A DNA stretch of 64,000 nucleotides from Bacteroidales bacterium UBA3653. GTDB taxonomy: Bacteria > Bacteroidota > Bacteroidia > Bacteroidales > Paludibacteraceae. The DNA lies in assembly GCA_002373505.1 (NCBI GenBank), contig DFKE01000014.1, positions 186,001 to 250,000 on the forward strand, given 5' to 3'. This document shows, piece after piece, positions 43,423 to 51,343 of this stretch (positions are counted from its first letter, which is position 1; every line of letters begins with the position of its first letter). The translations under genes were made by a program, and so were the position numbers. The notes beneath the pieces were generated by a model that made no database searches, was not told where the DNA came from, and worked only from the letters and a program-made list of their open reading frames with translations.

Positions 43423-44592
43423 ATGCCAAGCAATTTTATCGACTACGTTAAGATCTACTGCCGCTCGGGAAAGGGCGGCGCGGGTTGTATGCACCTTCAT
43501 CGCGCCAAATATCTGCCGAAAGGCGGTCCGGACGGCGGTGACGGAGGAAAAGGCGGGTCGGTAATATTGCATGGCAACCGCAACCTCTGGACCCTGCTTC
43601 ACCTGAAATACCAGAAGCATATCATGGCTACCGACGGAGGCAAAGGAGGTCAAAGCCGCTCCTTCGGCAAAGACGGAGAGGACAAGATCATCGAGGTTCC
43701 TTGCGGAACAGTGGTCTATGACGGCGAGACAGGGGAGTTTATCTGCGAGGTCAAAGAGCACGGCGAACGTGTCGTGTTGCTCAAAGGCGGACGGGGAGGT
43801 CTGGGAAACTGGCATTTCCGTACTGCTACCAACCAGGCTCCGCGGTATGCCCAACCCGGTGAACCGGCACAGGAGAGAACCGTTATCATGCAACTCAAAG
43901 TGCTGGCGGATGTAGGTCTCGTCGGCTTCCCCAATGCCGGCAAATCCACGCTGCTGAGTGTCGTCTCTGCCGCCAAACCGGAGATAGCGGACTATCCGTT
44001 TACTACCCTCACGCCGCAGTTGGGTATCGTCTCGTATCGCGACGGACGCTCTTTCTGTATGGCAGACATCCCCGGTATCATCGAGGGAGCCAGCGAGGGC
44101 AAAGGACTTGGTCTGCGGTTCCTGCGGCATATAGAGCGCAATGCGGTGCTGCTCTTTATGGTGCCTGCCACCAGCGAGGATATCAAGAAGGAATACGGTA
44201 TTCTGCTGAACGAACTGGAGAAATACAATCCGGAGTTGCTGACCAAAGCCCGGATCCTGGCTGTCAGCAAATGCGATGCGGTTACGGACAAAGACCTGGA
44301 CAAACTCAAGAAATCCAAAGCCCTAAAAGGTTTGGATATTCCGGTGGTCTTCATCTCCTCCGTTGCCGGACAGGGGATTGACGAACTGAAAGATGCGCTG
44401 TGGACGGAACTGAATAAAGAGCAGAACCAGGTTATCGAGATCTCTCATGCGCCGATTGATGTCACGGTCATCGAGTCTGAACAGCCGGATAGGTCTGACA
44501 ACTCCGATGATGAGGAACATACTATATATCTCAACGAGGTAGAGGAAGAGTGGGATCTGGACAAATACAAAGGTATCGGCTGGGATGAGTAA
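43423..44592 (+). CDS. obgE: Obg-family GTPase
   Basis: 389 residues. Obg helps 50S assembly and the stringent response. The glycine-rich Obg fold (1-158, GGKGGSVILHG, GGKGGQSRSFGKDGEDKII) precedes the G domain: G1 VGFPNAGKSTLLS, G3 DIPGIIEGASEGKGLG, G4 in AVSKCDAVTD. The C-terminus is acidic. Its stop codon is in phase with the 8-bp array that follows. Confidence 0.96.
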   Translation: MPSNFIDYVKIYCRSGKGGAGCMHLHRAKYLPKGGPDGGDGGKGGSVILHGNRNLWTLLHLKYQKHIMATDGGKGGQSRSFGKDGEDKIIEVPCGTVVYDGETGEFICEVKEHGERVVLLKGGRGGLGNWHFRTATNQAPRYAQPGEPAQERTVIMQLKVLADVGLVGFPNAGKSTLLSVVSAAKPEIADYPFTTLTPQLGIVSYRDGRSFCMADIPGIIEGASEGKGLGLRFLRHIERNAVLLFMVPATSEDIKKEYGILLNELEKYNPELLTKARILAVSKCDAVTDKDLDKLKKSKALKGLDIPVVFISSVAGQGIDELKDALWTELNKEQNQVIEISHAPIDVTVIESEQPDRSDNSDDEEHTIYLNEVEEEWDLDKYKGIGWDE

Positions 44593-44594
44593 CA

Positions 44595-44674
44595 GTTTAA
44601 CGGTTTAACGGTTTAACGGTTTAACGGTTTAACGGCTTAACGGTTTAACGGCTTAACGGTTTAACAGCTTAACG
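44595..44674. repeat. 8-bp tandem array, ten units
   Basis: Ten uninterrupted units of GTTTAACG, three with GC in place of GT at the start and one ending in A: exactly 80 bp. The eight bases before it (GAGTAACA, containing the obgE stop TAA) are in phase with the unit. The last base is the first base of the GTG start codon of the CLC gene. Confidence 0.95.
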
Positions 44675-46461
44675 TGCGAAGCACCTTTTACGATAGGATG
44701 ATCGAGTGGCGGGAACGTCACATCAGCGAGAAGCATTTGGTATTGCTTCTCTCTTTCTTCGTCGGCGCTTTCTCTGCCGCCGCAGCAGCCATACTGAAAT
44801 CATTTATCCATTTTATCCAATGGATTGTAGAGGAACAGCTCATCGGGAACGGAAATACGTGGTGGTATCTCATCACTCCTATCATCGGTATTACGCTGGC
44901 AGCTCTTTTCGTCAAGTATATTGTCCGCGATGATATCTCGCATGGTATCACTAAGATTCTCTACGCTATCTCGCAGCGCAAATCAATCATCAAGGCGCAT
45001 AACATGTGGTCCTCCATCATCGGGTCGGGTCTCACCATCGGTTTCGGAGGTTCTGTCGGAGCGGAGGCTCCTATCGTCCTGACGGGAGCAGCCATAGGCT
45101 CCAACCTCGCGAAAGCGTTCCGTTTGGACCAGAAGACCATGATGCTCATGATCGGATGCGGTGCTGCCGGAGCTATCGGAGGTATCTTCAAGGCGCCTAT
45201 AGCCGGTCTGGTGTTTACGCTGGAGGTGCTGATGATGGATCTGACAATGACCTCCGTCGCGCCCTTGCTCATCTCGTCTGTCACCGCAACAGCCATCTCC
45301 TATATACTGACAGGAACAGACCCGATGTTCCCCCTTGACACGGCTGAACCGTTTCTGGTAAACAGAATACCGTGGTATCTGGTTTTAGGTGTCGTGTGCG
45401 GACTTATCAGTCTCTATTTCACGAGGGGAATGAACAAACTGGAGCAATGGTTCAAACACGCTATCAGGAGCATGTGGGCGAAACTGCTTATCGGAGGCGT
45501 GGTGCTGAGCGTTTTGATTTATATCTTCCCGCCTTTGTACGGAGAAGGATACGATGTGATCCGCCAGCTCATCAACGGGGACTCTATGTCGGCCATCCAG
45601 AACAGCCCCTTGGAGCATAACGAATGGGCGGCACGAAACGGGCATTGGCTGCTGCTGACCTATTTCGGTTTTATCGTCCTGTTCAAGATTGTCGCTTCGG
45701 TGGCTACCAACGGTGCCGGAGGTGTCGGAGGTATCTTCGCGCCTTCGCTCTTCATGGGAGCCATAACCGGTTTTCTCACGGCGCGAATCATGAATATGAG
45801 CGGACTGATGGTGCCAGAGGCGAACTTCGCCCTGGTAGGTATGGCGGGACTCATGTCCGGCGTCATGCACGCTCCGCTGACAGGTATCTTCCTTATTGCC
45901 GAACTGACAGGAGGATACCATCTCTTCATGCCTCTGATGATCGTTTCGGTCATTTCGTATTTGACAATCATGCTCTTTGAACCCCACTCGCTGTATGCCA
46001 TGCGTCTGGCGCAGAAAGGGGAACTGCTTACTCATAATAAAGACCGCAATGTCCTGACGCTGCTGAAGATGGACAGCGTCCTTGAAACGGATTTTATCAC
46101 GATCTTCCCCGATATGACACTGGGAGAACTCGTCAAAGTGATCAGCGAAAGCCATCGCAATATCTTCCCGGTTATTGACCACGAGGGCCATCTCAAGGGT
46201 ATCCTTTTGCTCGATGAGGTGCGTAATATCATGTTCCAGCCGCGGCTGTACAAACGGTTTACGGTAGGTCAGCTGATGACCTCTCCGGCAGCTGTGCTTA
46301 GTTTTGACCAGCCGATGGAGAAAGTGATGGAGGTCTTTGAAGACACCGGCGCATGGAACTTGCCGGTAGTCGATCAGGACCGCCGCTATCTGGGATTTGT
46401 CTCCAAATCGAAGATCTTCAATTCCTACCGCCACGTACTTGTCCATTTCAGCGAGGAATAA
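44674..46461 (+). CDS. CLC-family chloride channel or H+/Cl- exchanger with CBS domains
   Basis: 595 residues. Start chosen at GTG 44674 because related proteins have ~8 residues before the W-R-E-x-H segment; the alternative is ATG at 44698. The ion-path motifs are GSGLTIGFGGSVGAEAPIV (with the gating Glu), GIFKAPIAG and GGVGGIFAPSLFMG. Two CBS domains occupy ~460-590. The 8-bp array ends at the start codon, so the upstream ribosome-binding region is array sequence. A lipoprotein gene follows after 13 nt. Confidence 0.92.
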   Translation: MRSTFYDRMIEWRERHISEKHLVLLLSFFVGAFSAAAAAILKSFIHFIQWIVEEQLIGNGNTWWYLITPIIGITLAALFVKYIVRDDISHGITKILYAISQRKSIIKAHNMWSSIIGSGLTIGFGGSVGAEAPIVLTGAAIGSNLAKAFRLDQKTMMLMIGCGAAGAIGGIFKAPIAGLVFTLEVLMMDLTMTSVAPLLISSVTATAISYILTGTDPMFPLDTAEPFLVNRIPWYLVLGVVCGLISLYFTRGMNKLEQWFKHAIRSMWAKLLIGGVVLSVLIYIFPPLYGEGYDVIRQLINGDSMSAIQNSPLEHNEWAARNGHWLLLTYFGFIVLFKIVASVATNGAGGVGGIFAPSLFMGAITGFLTARIMNMSGLMVPEANFALVGMAGLMSGVMHAPLTGIFLIAELTGGYHLFMPLMIVSVISYLTIMLFEPHSLYAMRLAQKGELLTHNKDRNVLTLLKMDSVLETDFITIFPDMTLGELVKVISESHRNIFPVIDHEGHLKGILLLDEVRNIMFQPRLYKRFTVGQLMTSPAAVLSFDQPMEKVMEVFEDTGAWNLPVVDQDRRYLGFVSKSKIFNSYRHVLVHFSEE

Positions 46462-46474
46462 ACCCATATCGCTC

Positions 46475-47950
46475 ATGCCCTGCGAAAGAAAAATATGGCT
46501 GATAGTATTGTCATTGATGACGATGCTGTCTTCTTGTTCCGTAACTTCGCTCCGCGAGGCACAGTATGTTGTGGCGCAGGCGGACAGCCTGTGGCTTGAG
46601 GGCAGGATGTACGGCGTGGATGGAGGCGACAGTGCCACCCTCGCGCAAGCGTATGAGAAACTCGGTCAATGGCAATGGTTCTATGCCGATGAATACGCTC
46701 ATGCGTGCTATCACTACGGACGGATCCTGCGTGAGAAAGAGAATCCGGTAGAAGCCATGCAGGCGTTCATTGCCGCCACTCATTCCGGCACTAAAGACTA
46801 CCATATTCTCGGGCGTGTGTATAGCAATATGGGGTCTATATGTCATTTGGCAGGCGAGTTTCCTCTATCGTATGAGATGTATGAGAAATCCGCTTATGTT
46901 TTTCTGCAAGATGGTGATTCCTTGTCTTATTATTACCTGCTTAATGACATGGCGTTTGAGTTGGCAGAGCAAGGAAAGAAAGAAGAAACTTTAACGCTGC
47001 TTTCTGAAATCGAAAACCATTGCATGGATAATGATGTCTTGGCAAAAGTATGGGAAACAAAAGCAGAATTATTTCTTTTATGTACTCAGCAATATGACTC
47101 TGCAATATATTACATAGATAAAATGTATCGTACTAGAGTATATGATTCAAATGGATTATTGATAAAAGCACAAGCATATTCACTACTGGCAAAAAAAGAC
47201 TCTTCATCATATTATGCAAAACAAGTCTTAAATAGTTCCAAATTGTTAGGTGAATTAAATAATGCTCTATATATTCTAACAAATGATGACGAAACAAAAG
47301 AAAAAACGCAAATTCGCCAAACGGCTGCAAATAGATCTGACATCCAAAAGTTATTAGAAATTCGTCAAGGAAAATTATCCCAAGCTACTCAATTGTTGAA
47401 GCAGGAGTTAAACAAGAAAACCAATTGGTCATGGTTATATGCCATCATTGCTACAATAGTTGTTATAAGTATAGGTATTGGAGTTTATGTATATAGGAAA
47501 CAACGGAATCGCGAATTGCTTTCTCAGAAAGTGGAAGAACTGAAGCAGTCTGCTTCTGCTATTCAACAGAAACAAGATCAGCTGCAAACGAGCTATCAGA
47601 CAAACCGCCGCCGCATGGAAGAGGATATTAAACATCAATGTGTGTTATTACGTGAAAATGAGAACCTGACAAAAGATTTAGCTTGGAATGATTTTGAAGT
47701 AATGACCAAGATCGCGGACAAACATTTCTATAAATTAGTATCCAAATTGCGCAACCTGCATGTATTGAATGAAACAGAGATTCGTCTATGTCTTTTAGTG
47801 CTGTTAGATATGAACCGGGCTGAAATATCCGATACACTTCCTTACTCTTTAAGTGGTGTGGGCAAATTGAAAGACCACGCTGCCAAATCACTGGGAACAA
47901 CCGGTAAAAATCTACGTCAATACCTCATCAATTTAGCAATAGACGGATAG
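46475..47950 (+). CDS. Membrane-anchored TPR protein with C-terminal helical, possibly DNA-binding domain
   Basis: 491 residues from ATG 46475. N-terminal lipoprotein-type signal (MPCERKIWLIVLSLMTMLSS followed by C), helical TPR-like repeats (~40-300; SNMGSICHLAGEFPLSYEMY), one membrane helix (~318-338, WLYAIIATIVVISIGIGVYV), a coiled coil (~345-400) and a C-terminal domain (~425-491; LHVLNETEIRLCLLVLLDMN, then YSLSGVGKLKDHAAKSLG) that resembles the helix-turn-helix end of Bacteroidales TPR regulators. Periplasmic sensing and cytoplasmic output is an inference. The base composition turns AT-rich from about 46900, unlike the CLC gene before it. Confidence 0.75.
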   Translation: MPCERKIWLIVLSLMTMLSSCSVTSLREAQYVVAQADSLWLEGRMYGVDGGDSATLAQAYEKLGQWQWFYADEYAHACYHYGRILREKENPVEAMQAFIAATHSGTKDYHILGRVYSNMGSICHLAGEFPLSYEMYEKSAYVFLQDGDSLSYYYLLNDMAFELAEQGKKEETLTLLSEIENHCMDNDVLAKVWETKAELFLLCTQQYDSAIYYIDKMYRTRVYDSNGLLIKAQAYSLLAKKDSSSYYAKQVLNSSKLLGELNNALYILTNDDETKEKTQIRQTAANRSDIQKLLEIRQGKLSQATQLLKQELNKKTNWSWLYAIIATIVVISIGIGVYVYRKQRNRELLSQKVEELKQSASAIQQKQDQLQTSYQTNRRRMEEDIKHQCVLLRENENLTKDLAWNDFEVMTKIADKHFYKLVSKLRNLHVLNETEIRLCLLVLLDMNRAEISDTLPYSLSGVGKLKDHAAKSLGTTGKNLRQYLINLAIDG

Positions 47951-48032
47951 TACTACTAAAAAATTCCCACACGGATTTTGCCACATGTATTGATTTTCAG
48001 TGATTTACGTAATCTAAATTCCCACATTTTTA

Positions 48033-48064
48033 TTTGGTGTTATGCTAAAAAAGCAGTAATTTTG
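48033..48064 (+). promoter_or_regulatory. Promoter for the small exported protein and peptidase-like lipoprotein
   Basis: TTTG at 48033-48036, 20-bp spacer ending AAAAAAGCAG, TAATTTTG at 48057-48064; leader about 55 nt. Confidence 0.85.
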
Positions 48065-48126
48065 CACCGTCAAACGATTGAGCGTTTGGCGGTATATTAT
48101 TGTTTCACTTCATAACTACAATTCGT

Positions 48127-48525
48127 ATGAGAAACAAATTTATTACTTTTGCATTAGGCGTACTTCTGATCATGCCGTGCGTCTTACACGCTGAAGAAAT
48201 CGAAATCCAATTGATGGAGGTGATTCAAATGGGAGTTATTCCCGGAGGCGATGATCCATTAGATGGTCCAACTCAATCAGCGCCAGAACCTACTCGTCCA
48301 AGAGATTTCCGTGCAACAATCAATGGCAACTCGCTGACTGTCCTCAAACAAGAAGAGGCTATCCCGTTTGCGCAGGCGGTGGTTGTTAATGCTGCAACCG
48401 GCAGCGTTGTGGTTAACGAGCAGTTCACCAACTCTCTCTCCTGTCCGATTACTAATGCAGGCGTGTATGTCCTCCGCATCGCAACTGCCAACGGCGAACT
48501 CACCGGACAATTTATTGTTGAATAA
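48127..48525 (+). CDS. Small exported protein with a DUF3244/T9SS-tail-like beta domain
   Basis: 132 residues from ATG 48127 with signal peptide MRNKFITFALGVLLIMPCVL. A short acidic/proline-rich linker (PGGDDPLDGPTQSAPEPTRP) is followed by a beta domain: AVVVNAATGSVVVNEQF and NAGVYVLRIATANGELTG. This end has the pattern of type A sorting domains and of DUF3244. It starts the transcript that continues with the papain-like lipoprotein 33 nt downstream. Confidence 0.7.
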   Translation: MRNKFITFALGVLLIMPCVLHAEEIEIQLMEVIQMGVIPGGDDPLDGPTQSAPEPTRPRDFRATINGNSLTVLKQEEAIPFAQAVVVNAATGSVVVNEQFTNSLSCPITNAGVYVLRIATANGELTGQFIVE

Positions 48526-48558
48526 GTAAAGTAATAATCTTTTAAAATTAATATCTGT

Positions 48559-50091
48559 ATGAAAAAGATAATGCTTCCCCTCTTAGTTTTTGTTATGATT
48601 TTTTCGTCTTGCAAAGAGCAAGGCAATGCTCCTGAAACGCAATCAGAATCAAGGCATCCTAGGAATGTCCCGCATATTGAGATAGATAGTATGCCATATA
48701 CTAATCCTCATGAGTTGTACGAATTATATGCTCATGCAGAAGATCATTCAGTTATCCATTATAATATAGCACGCTTAATTGCAGAAACGGAACTCATAGC
48801 TGGAGCAAATCAAATATTGGAAGAGATAGCGAATCCATACGAAGAGTGGTCTTTAACGAGGATTCCAAAAGTGGTATATAATTATGACAATACCCCTAAA
48901 TATTATGAGTTTGGTTATGTGTGTAATGGAGTAATCATTGCAACTATAACCACCTATGCACAAAAGGAAATTGCCGGTGCTATTGCGTATGTATTTAGAG
49001 AACCATTAAGATATAATAATCCAAATTTGGATTATTATATAGGAAATTATCCAAACAAATACTATGGTCGCGAAGGACGGTGTTATTTAAATGATCAAAA
49101 TGAAGAAATACAAGGTCATATCCCACCTCATGGGAGTACAGATAAAATCGAGCGAGATATGATGTTTGACCAAATGCCAATAGAAGACAGAGATGCCATC
49201 GAACACGATTTGCATGTGTCTGGAGAAAGTATAGAGGGTGATATTCTCGAGAAAGAATCATATTGGGAGCGAATGGATAGTATCATAAGTAACCGATTTC
49301 CCGAGTTACTTGGTGTGGAGCCATATATAGGTCAAATGGGACTCAAACTTGAGGATTTCATACACGAACATCATGCTACTGCTGAATCAGAATATGTTAG
49401 TTATCTGGCTTCTTTATTAGATTACATGGTAGGATATTACAATACATTTGTATTGCCGGAATATTCAGATCCAAGATTGCAACTGACTAGGTGGACTAAT
49501 TTCTGCGGACCTGCTGCGTGTGCGTGGGTATATAGAGGAAAATATGATACGTATAATGGGCATTATCTCCCAATTAAAGGAGATGGAAATCACTATACCA
49601 GTTATTTTGTGGATTATCATTATTTAGATTATGCATATTATAATTTCTGGAACGTAGATTGTGATTGGCATTTGAGTAGAAATGATGCGATGCAACATTT
49701 TTTGGACCGCAGTCAAGAAGCCGATTATGGTTTAGCAGGTTGTTTTTATCTCGAAACTATTCCTTTTATTTGGGATGGGGAATGGCAATTCCCCTTATAT
49801 CATGGGGGGTTGAATCGAGGTTTTCGCAATGCGACAGATGGTGCATACCATGTTTATTTTACATGCAAGCCTTTTGATGTAATTGCATTTGAAAGACAAC
49901 CTGTAATTATAGCTGTTAACTGCAATCATTATATTGTCGCCTTTGGCTATGGAGTGACGTTAGATAACCGAGGAAACGTAAAAGATAAATATTTGCTAGT
50001 AACTGATAACGGAGCAACAACATCTCCTACATATCATCCATATATGCGCAGAAAGAATTTTTGGAATCTACATTATGGTTTAATGCACTGA
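48559..50091 (+). CDS. Lipoprotein with papain-like (C39/C10-like) cysteine peptidase domain
   Basis: 510 residues. Lipobox in MKKIMLPLLVFVMIFSSC. The C-terminal half has a likely catalytic triad: Cys in TNFCGPAACAWVYRG (~316), His in NCNHYIVAFGYGV (~457) and Asp/Asn in LVTDNGATT (~481). This order fits papain-like enzymes such as C39 and C10 peptidases; I cannot fix the family. The N-terminal 100-150 residues (YYEFGYVCNGVIIATITTYA) may be a propeptide. The gene is AT-rich compared with most of the window. It could act on secreted proteins or peptides at the cell surface. Confidence 0.7.
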   Translation: MKKIMLPLLVFVMIFSSCKEQGNAPETQSESRHPRNVPHIEIDSMPYTNPHELYELYAHAEDHSVIHYNIARLIAETELIAGANQILEEIANPYEEWSLTRIPKVVYNYDNTPKYYEFGYVCNGVIIATITTYAQKEIAGAIAYVFREPLRYNNPNLDYYIGNYPNKYYGREGRCYLNDQNEEIQGHIPPHGSTDKIERDMMFDQMPIEDRDAIEHDLHVSGESIEGDILEKESYWERMDSIISNRFPELLGVEPYIGQMGLKLEDFIHEHHATAESEYVSYLASLLDYMVGYYNTFVLPEYSDPRLQLTRWTNFCGPAACAWVYRGKYDTYNGHYLPIKGDGNHYTSYFVDYHYLDYAYYNFWNVDCDWHLSRNDAMQHFLDRSQEADYGLAGCFYLETIPFIWDGEWQFPLYHGGLNRGFRNATDGAYHVYFTCKPFDVIAFERQPVIIAVNCNHYIVAFGYGVTLDNRGNVKDKYLLVTDNGATTSPTYHPYMRRKNFWNLHYGLMH

Positions 50092-50115
50092 TTTTTCCAG
50101 TTAGGTATTAAAAAA

Positions 50116-50147
50116 TTTGCAAATGTTGCGAAAATGTATTATCTTTG
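50116..50147 (+). promoter_or_regulatory. Promoter for the outer-membrane protein gene
   Basis: TTTG at 50116-50119, 20-bp spacer, TATCTTTG at 50140-50147; leader ~23 nt to the ATG at 50176. Confidence 0.85.
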
Positions 50148-50175
50148 CAGCACCAAATCAAAACGCACATCTGTT

Positions 50176-50832
50176 ATGAAAAGGAATAGTTCTTGTAGTT
50201 TCTTGTGTTGCGGTTTAATCACATTGCTCTTGATAACCGCCCCCTTGAAGGGAGAAGAGGCATTCTCCGCCAAACATCACATTGAGTTTTCTGTAGGCGA
50301 GCCCCTAACTTCTGTTTGGGGATTCAACGGAATGTTTGTTGACAACCAAACAGAACACCTGACATTTGAGAAATGGGCAGGTAACTCTCGCCCTTACACC
50401 CTTCCTAAAGGCGTCAGCGGATATGAAAATGAATGGATCATACCTACGTTTTCGCTGTCTTATTACTATCGTCCTCTTAAATGGCTGGAAGTAGGAGCTG
50501 AAGTATCAACTATGTCCATGTGTATGACAGAAAATTATCTTGCTGATGATAAAGTGTATGCTTATTACTTACATTCAAATCTGTATATTGCAGCCGGAGC
50601 CCGTTTTAATTACTTTCACAAACATATCACAGACTTGTATTCCGGTTTCACTATAGGTGCCAATATCCGGTTCCATACGACCGAATCGACACCTCTATTG
50701 CTAACTACCTCACGGTTTACGTGGCAGATAACAGCATTAGGCGTGCGGTTCGGCAAGCGGGTGTACGGAAATGTAGAAATCGGCTATGGTTACAAAGGTA
50801 TGCTTTCTGCCGGTGTCGGATGTCGCTTTTAG
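50176..50832 (+). CDS. Outer-membrane beta-barrel-like protein
   Basis: 218 residues, start fixed at 50176 because the promoter lies inside the upstream frame. Signal peptide (MKRNSSCSFLCCGLITLLLI), then alternating strands rich in aromatic residues (FSLSYYYRPLKWLEVGAEVS, LYIAAGARFNYF, YGNVEIGYGYKGMLSAGVG) and a C-terminal Phe, all as in small barrels. The words APLKGEE after the signal come from the dispersed palindromic element (50238-50260). Function unknown. Confidence 0.65.
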   Translation: MKRNSSCSFLCCGLITLLLITAPLKGEEAFSAKHHIEFSVGEPLTSVWGFNGMFVDNQTEHLTFEKWAGNSRPYTLPKGVSGYENEWIIPTFSLSYYYRPLKWLEVGAEVSTMSMCMTENYLADDKVYAYYLHSNLYIAAGARFNYFHKHITDLYSGFTIGANIRFHTTESTPLLLTTSRFTWQITALGVRFGKRVYGNVEIGYGYKGMLSAGVGCRF

Positions 50833-50847
50833 CATGATGTTTACCGG

Positions 50848-50882
50848 TTTTCGGACTACTAAGTCAAGGCAGTCCTACAGGT
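50848..50882. repeat. Partial third copy of the direct repeat (hairpin core)
   Basis: 35 bases matching 51050-51084 with three changes; it covers the hairpin GGACTGCC-AAGTCAA-GGCAGTCC, whose left arm is altered here (GGACTACT). Confidence 0.8.
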
Positions 50883-50971
50883 AACGAGAATGACTGCTAA
50901 ATGGCTGCAAATTTCACTTGGCCCTTTTTGCTTTACGCAAGTCTGTTCCTTTTTTAGACACAAACCATGCT

Positions 50972-51134
50972 TTTGAGCCGGCGTGAGGGCGGCGTGGGGC
51001 CGACGTCGTCCTTCTTCTCGGTCGGCTTAGGCTCCCCGCCTGCCTTCCCTTTTCGGACTGCCAAGTCAAGGCAGTCCTCCAGGTCCCGTGATGGTAGCGT
51101 TCCTAACTCGACATAGAGTGCTAATTTACTCACG
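50972..51134. repeat. 163-bp direct repeat, left copy
   Basis: Identical by eye over 163 bases to 52624-52786, 1652 bp apart, on both sides of the DUF1016 gene. It contains two potential hairpins (GCCGAC with GTCGGC; GGACTGCC with GGCAGTCC) and is GC-rich at its left end. Confidence 0.95.
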
Positions 51135-51200
51135 ACTCATTTAGCACTCATTATCGACTCATTCTCGAACCATTATCGAATCATTATCGAACCGTTTTCG
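51135..51200. repeat. 11-bp tandem array, six units
   Basis: Units ACTCATTTAGC, ACTCATTATCG, ACTCATTCTCG, AACCATTATCG, AATCATTATCG, AACCGTTTTCG, directly after the left 163-bp repeat. The right copy is followed by a shorter version. Confidence 0.9.
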
Positions 51201-51295
51201 AGAGATGGTGGGGTATCTCGGCTTTCATCTATAGAGAGGCAAGTAAGGGGCAACCCGTGGTCATTTTTGATTTAGCATAAAAAATACACTTTTCT

Positions 51296-51327
51296 CTTGT
51301 GCATTTCAGAAAAAAGTAGTACCTTTG
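51296..51327 (+). promoter_or_regulatory. Promoter for the DUF1016 gene
   Basis: CTTG at 51296-51299, 20-bp spacer with AAAAAAGTAG, TACCTTTG at 51320-51327; leader ~10 nt. Confidence 0.75.
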
Positions 51328-51343
51328 CAGCGTGAAATACTAA

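Larger units (their letters stand above)
50833..51295. other. Gene-free, repeat-rich spacer
   Basis: No supported gene. It holds a partial repeat copy (50848-50882), the left 163-bp direct repeat (50972-51134), and an 11-bp array (51135-51200). On the minus strand the 163-bp repeat contains an open frame of 54 codons from GTG, present in the same form in the right copy. Confidence 0.7.

Noticed and set aside
42853..44130. 425-codon minus-strand frame over adk and obgE
   Set aside because: Antisense to two certain genes, low-complexity His/Gln/Arg composition, no motif.
45385..46638. 417-codon minus-strand frame over the CLC gene
   Set aside because: Antisense shadow; composition rich in His, Arg and Gln as expected from the complement of a membrane protein gene.
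51135..51200. Possible CRISPR array
   Set aside because: The 11-bp units are contiguous and degenerate, with no spacers of 25-40 bp and no cas genes nearby.
50833..51295. tRNA or other RNA gene in the repeat-rich spacer
   Set aside because: No cloverleaf, T-loop or CCA end could be found; hairpins are confined to the direct repeat.
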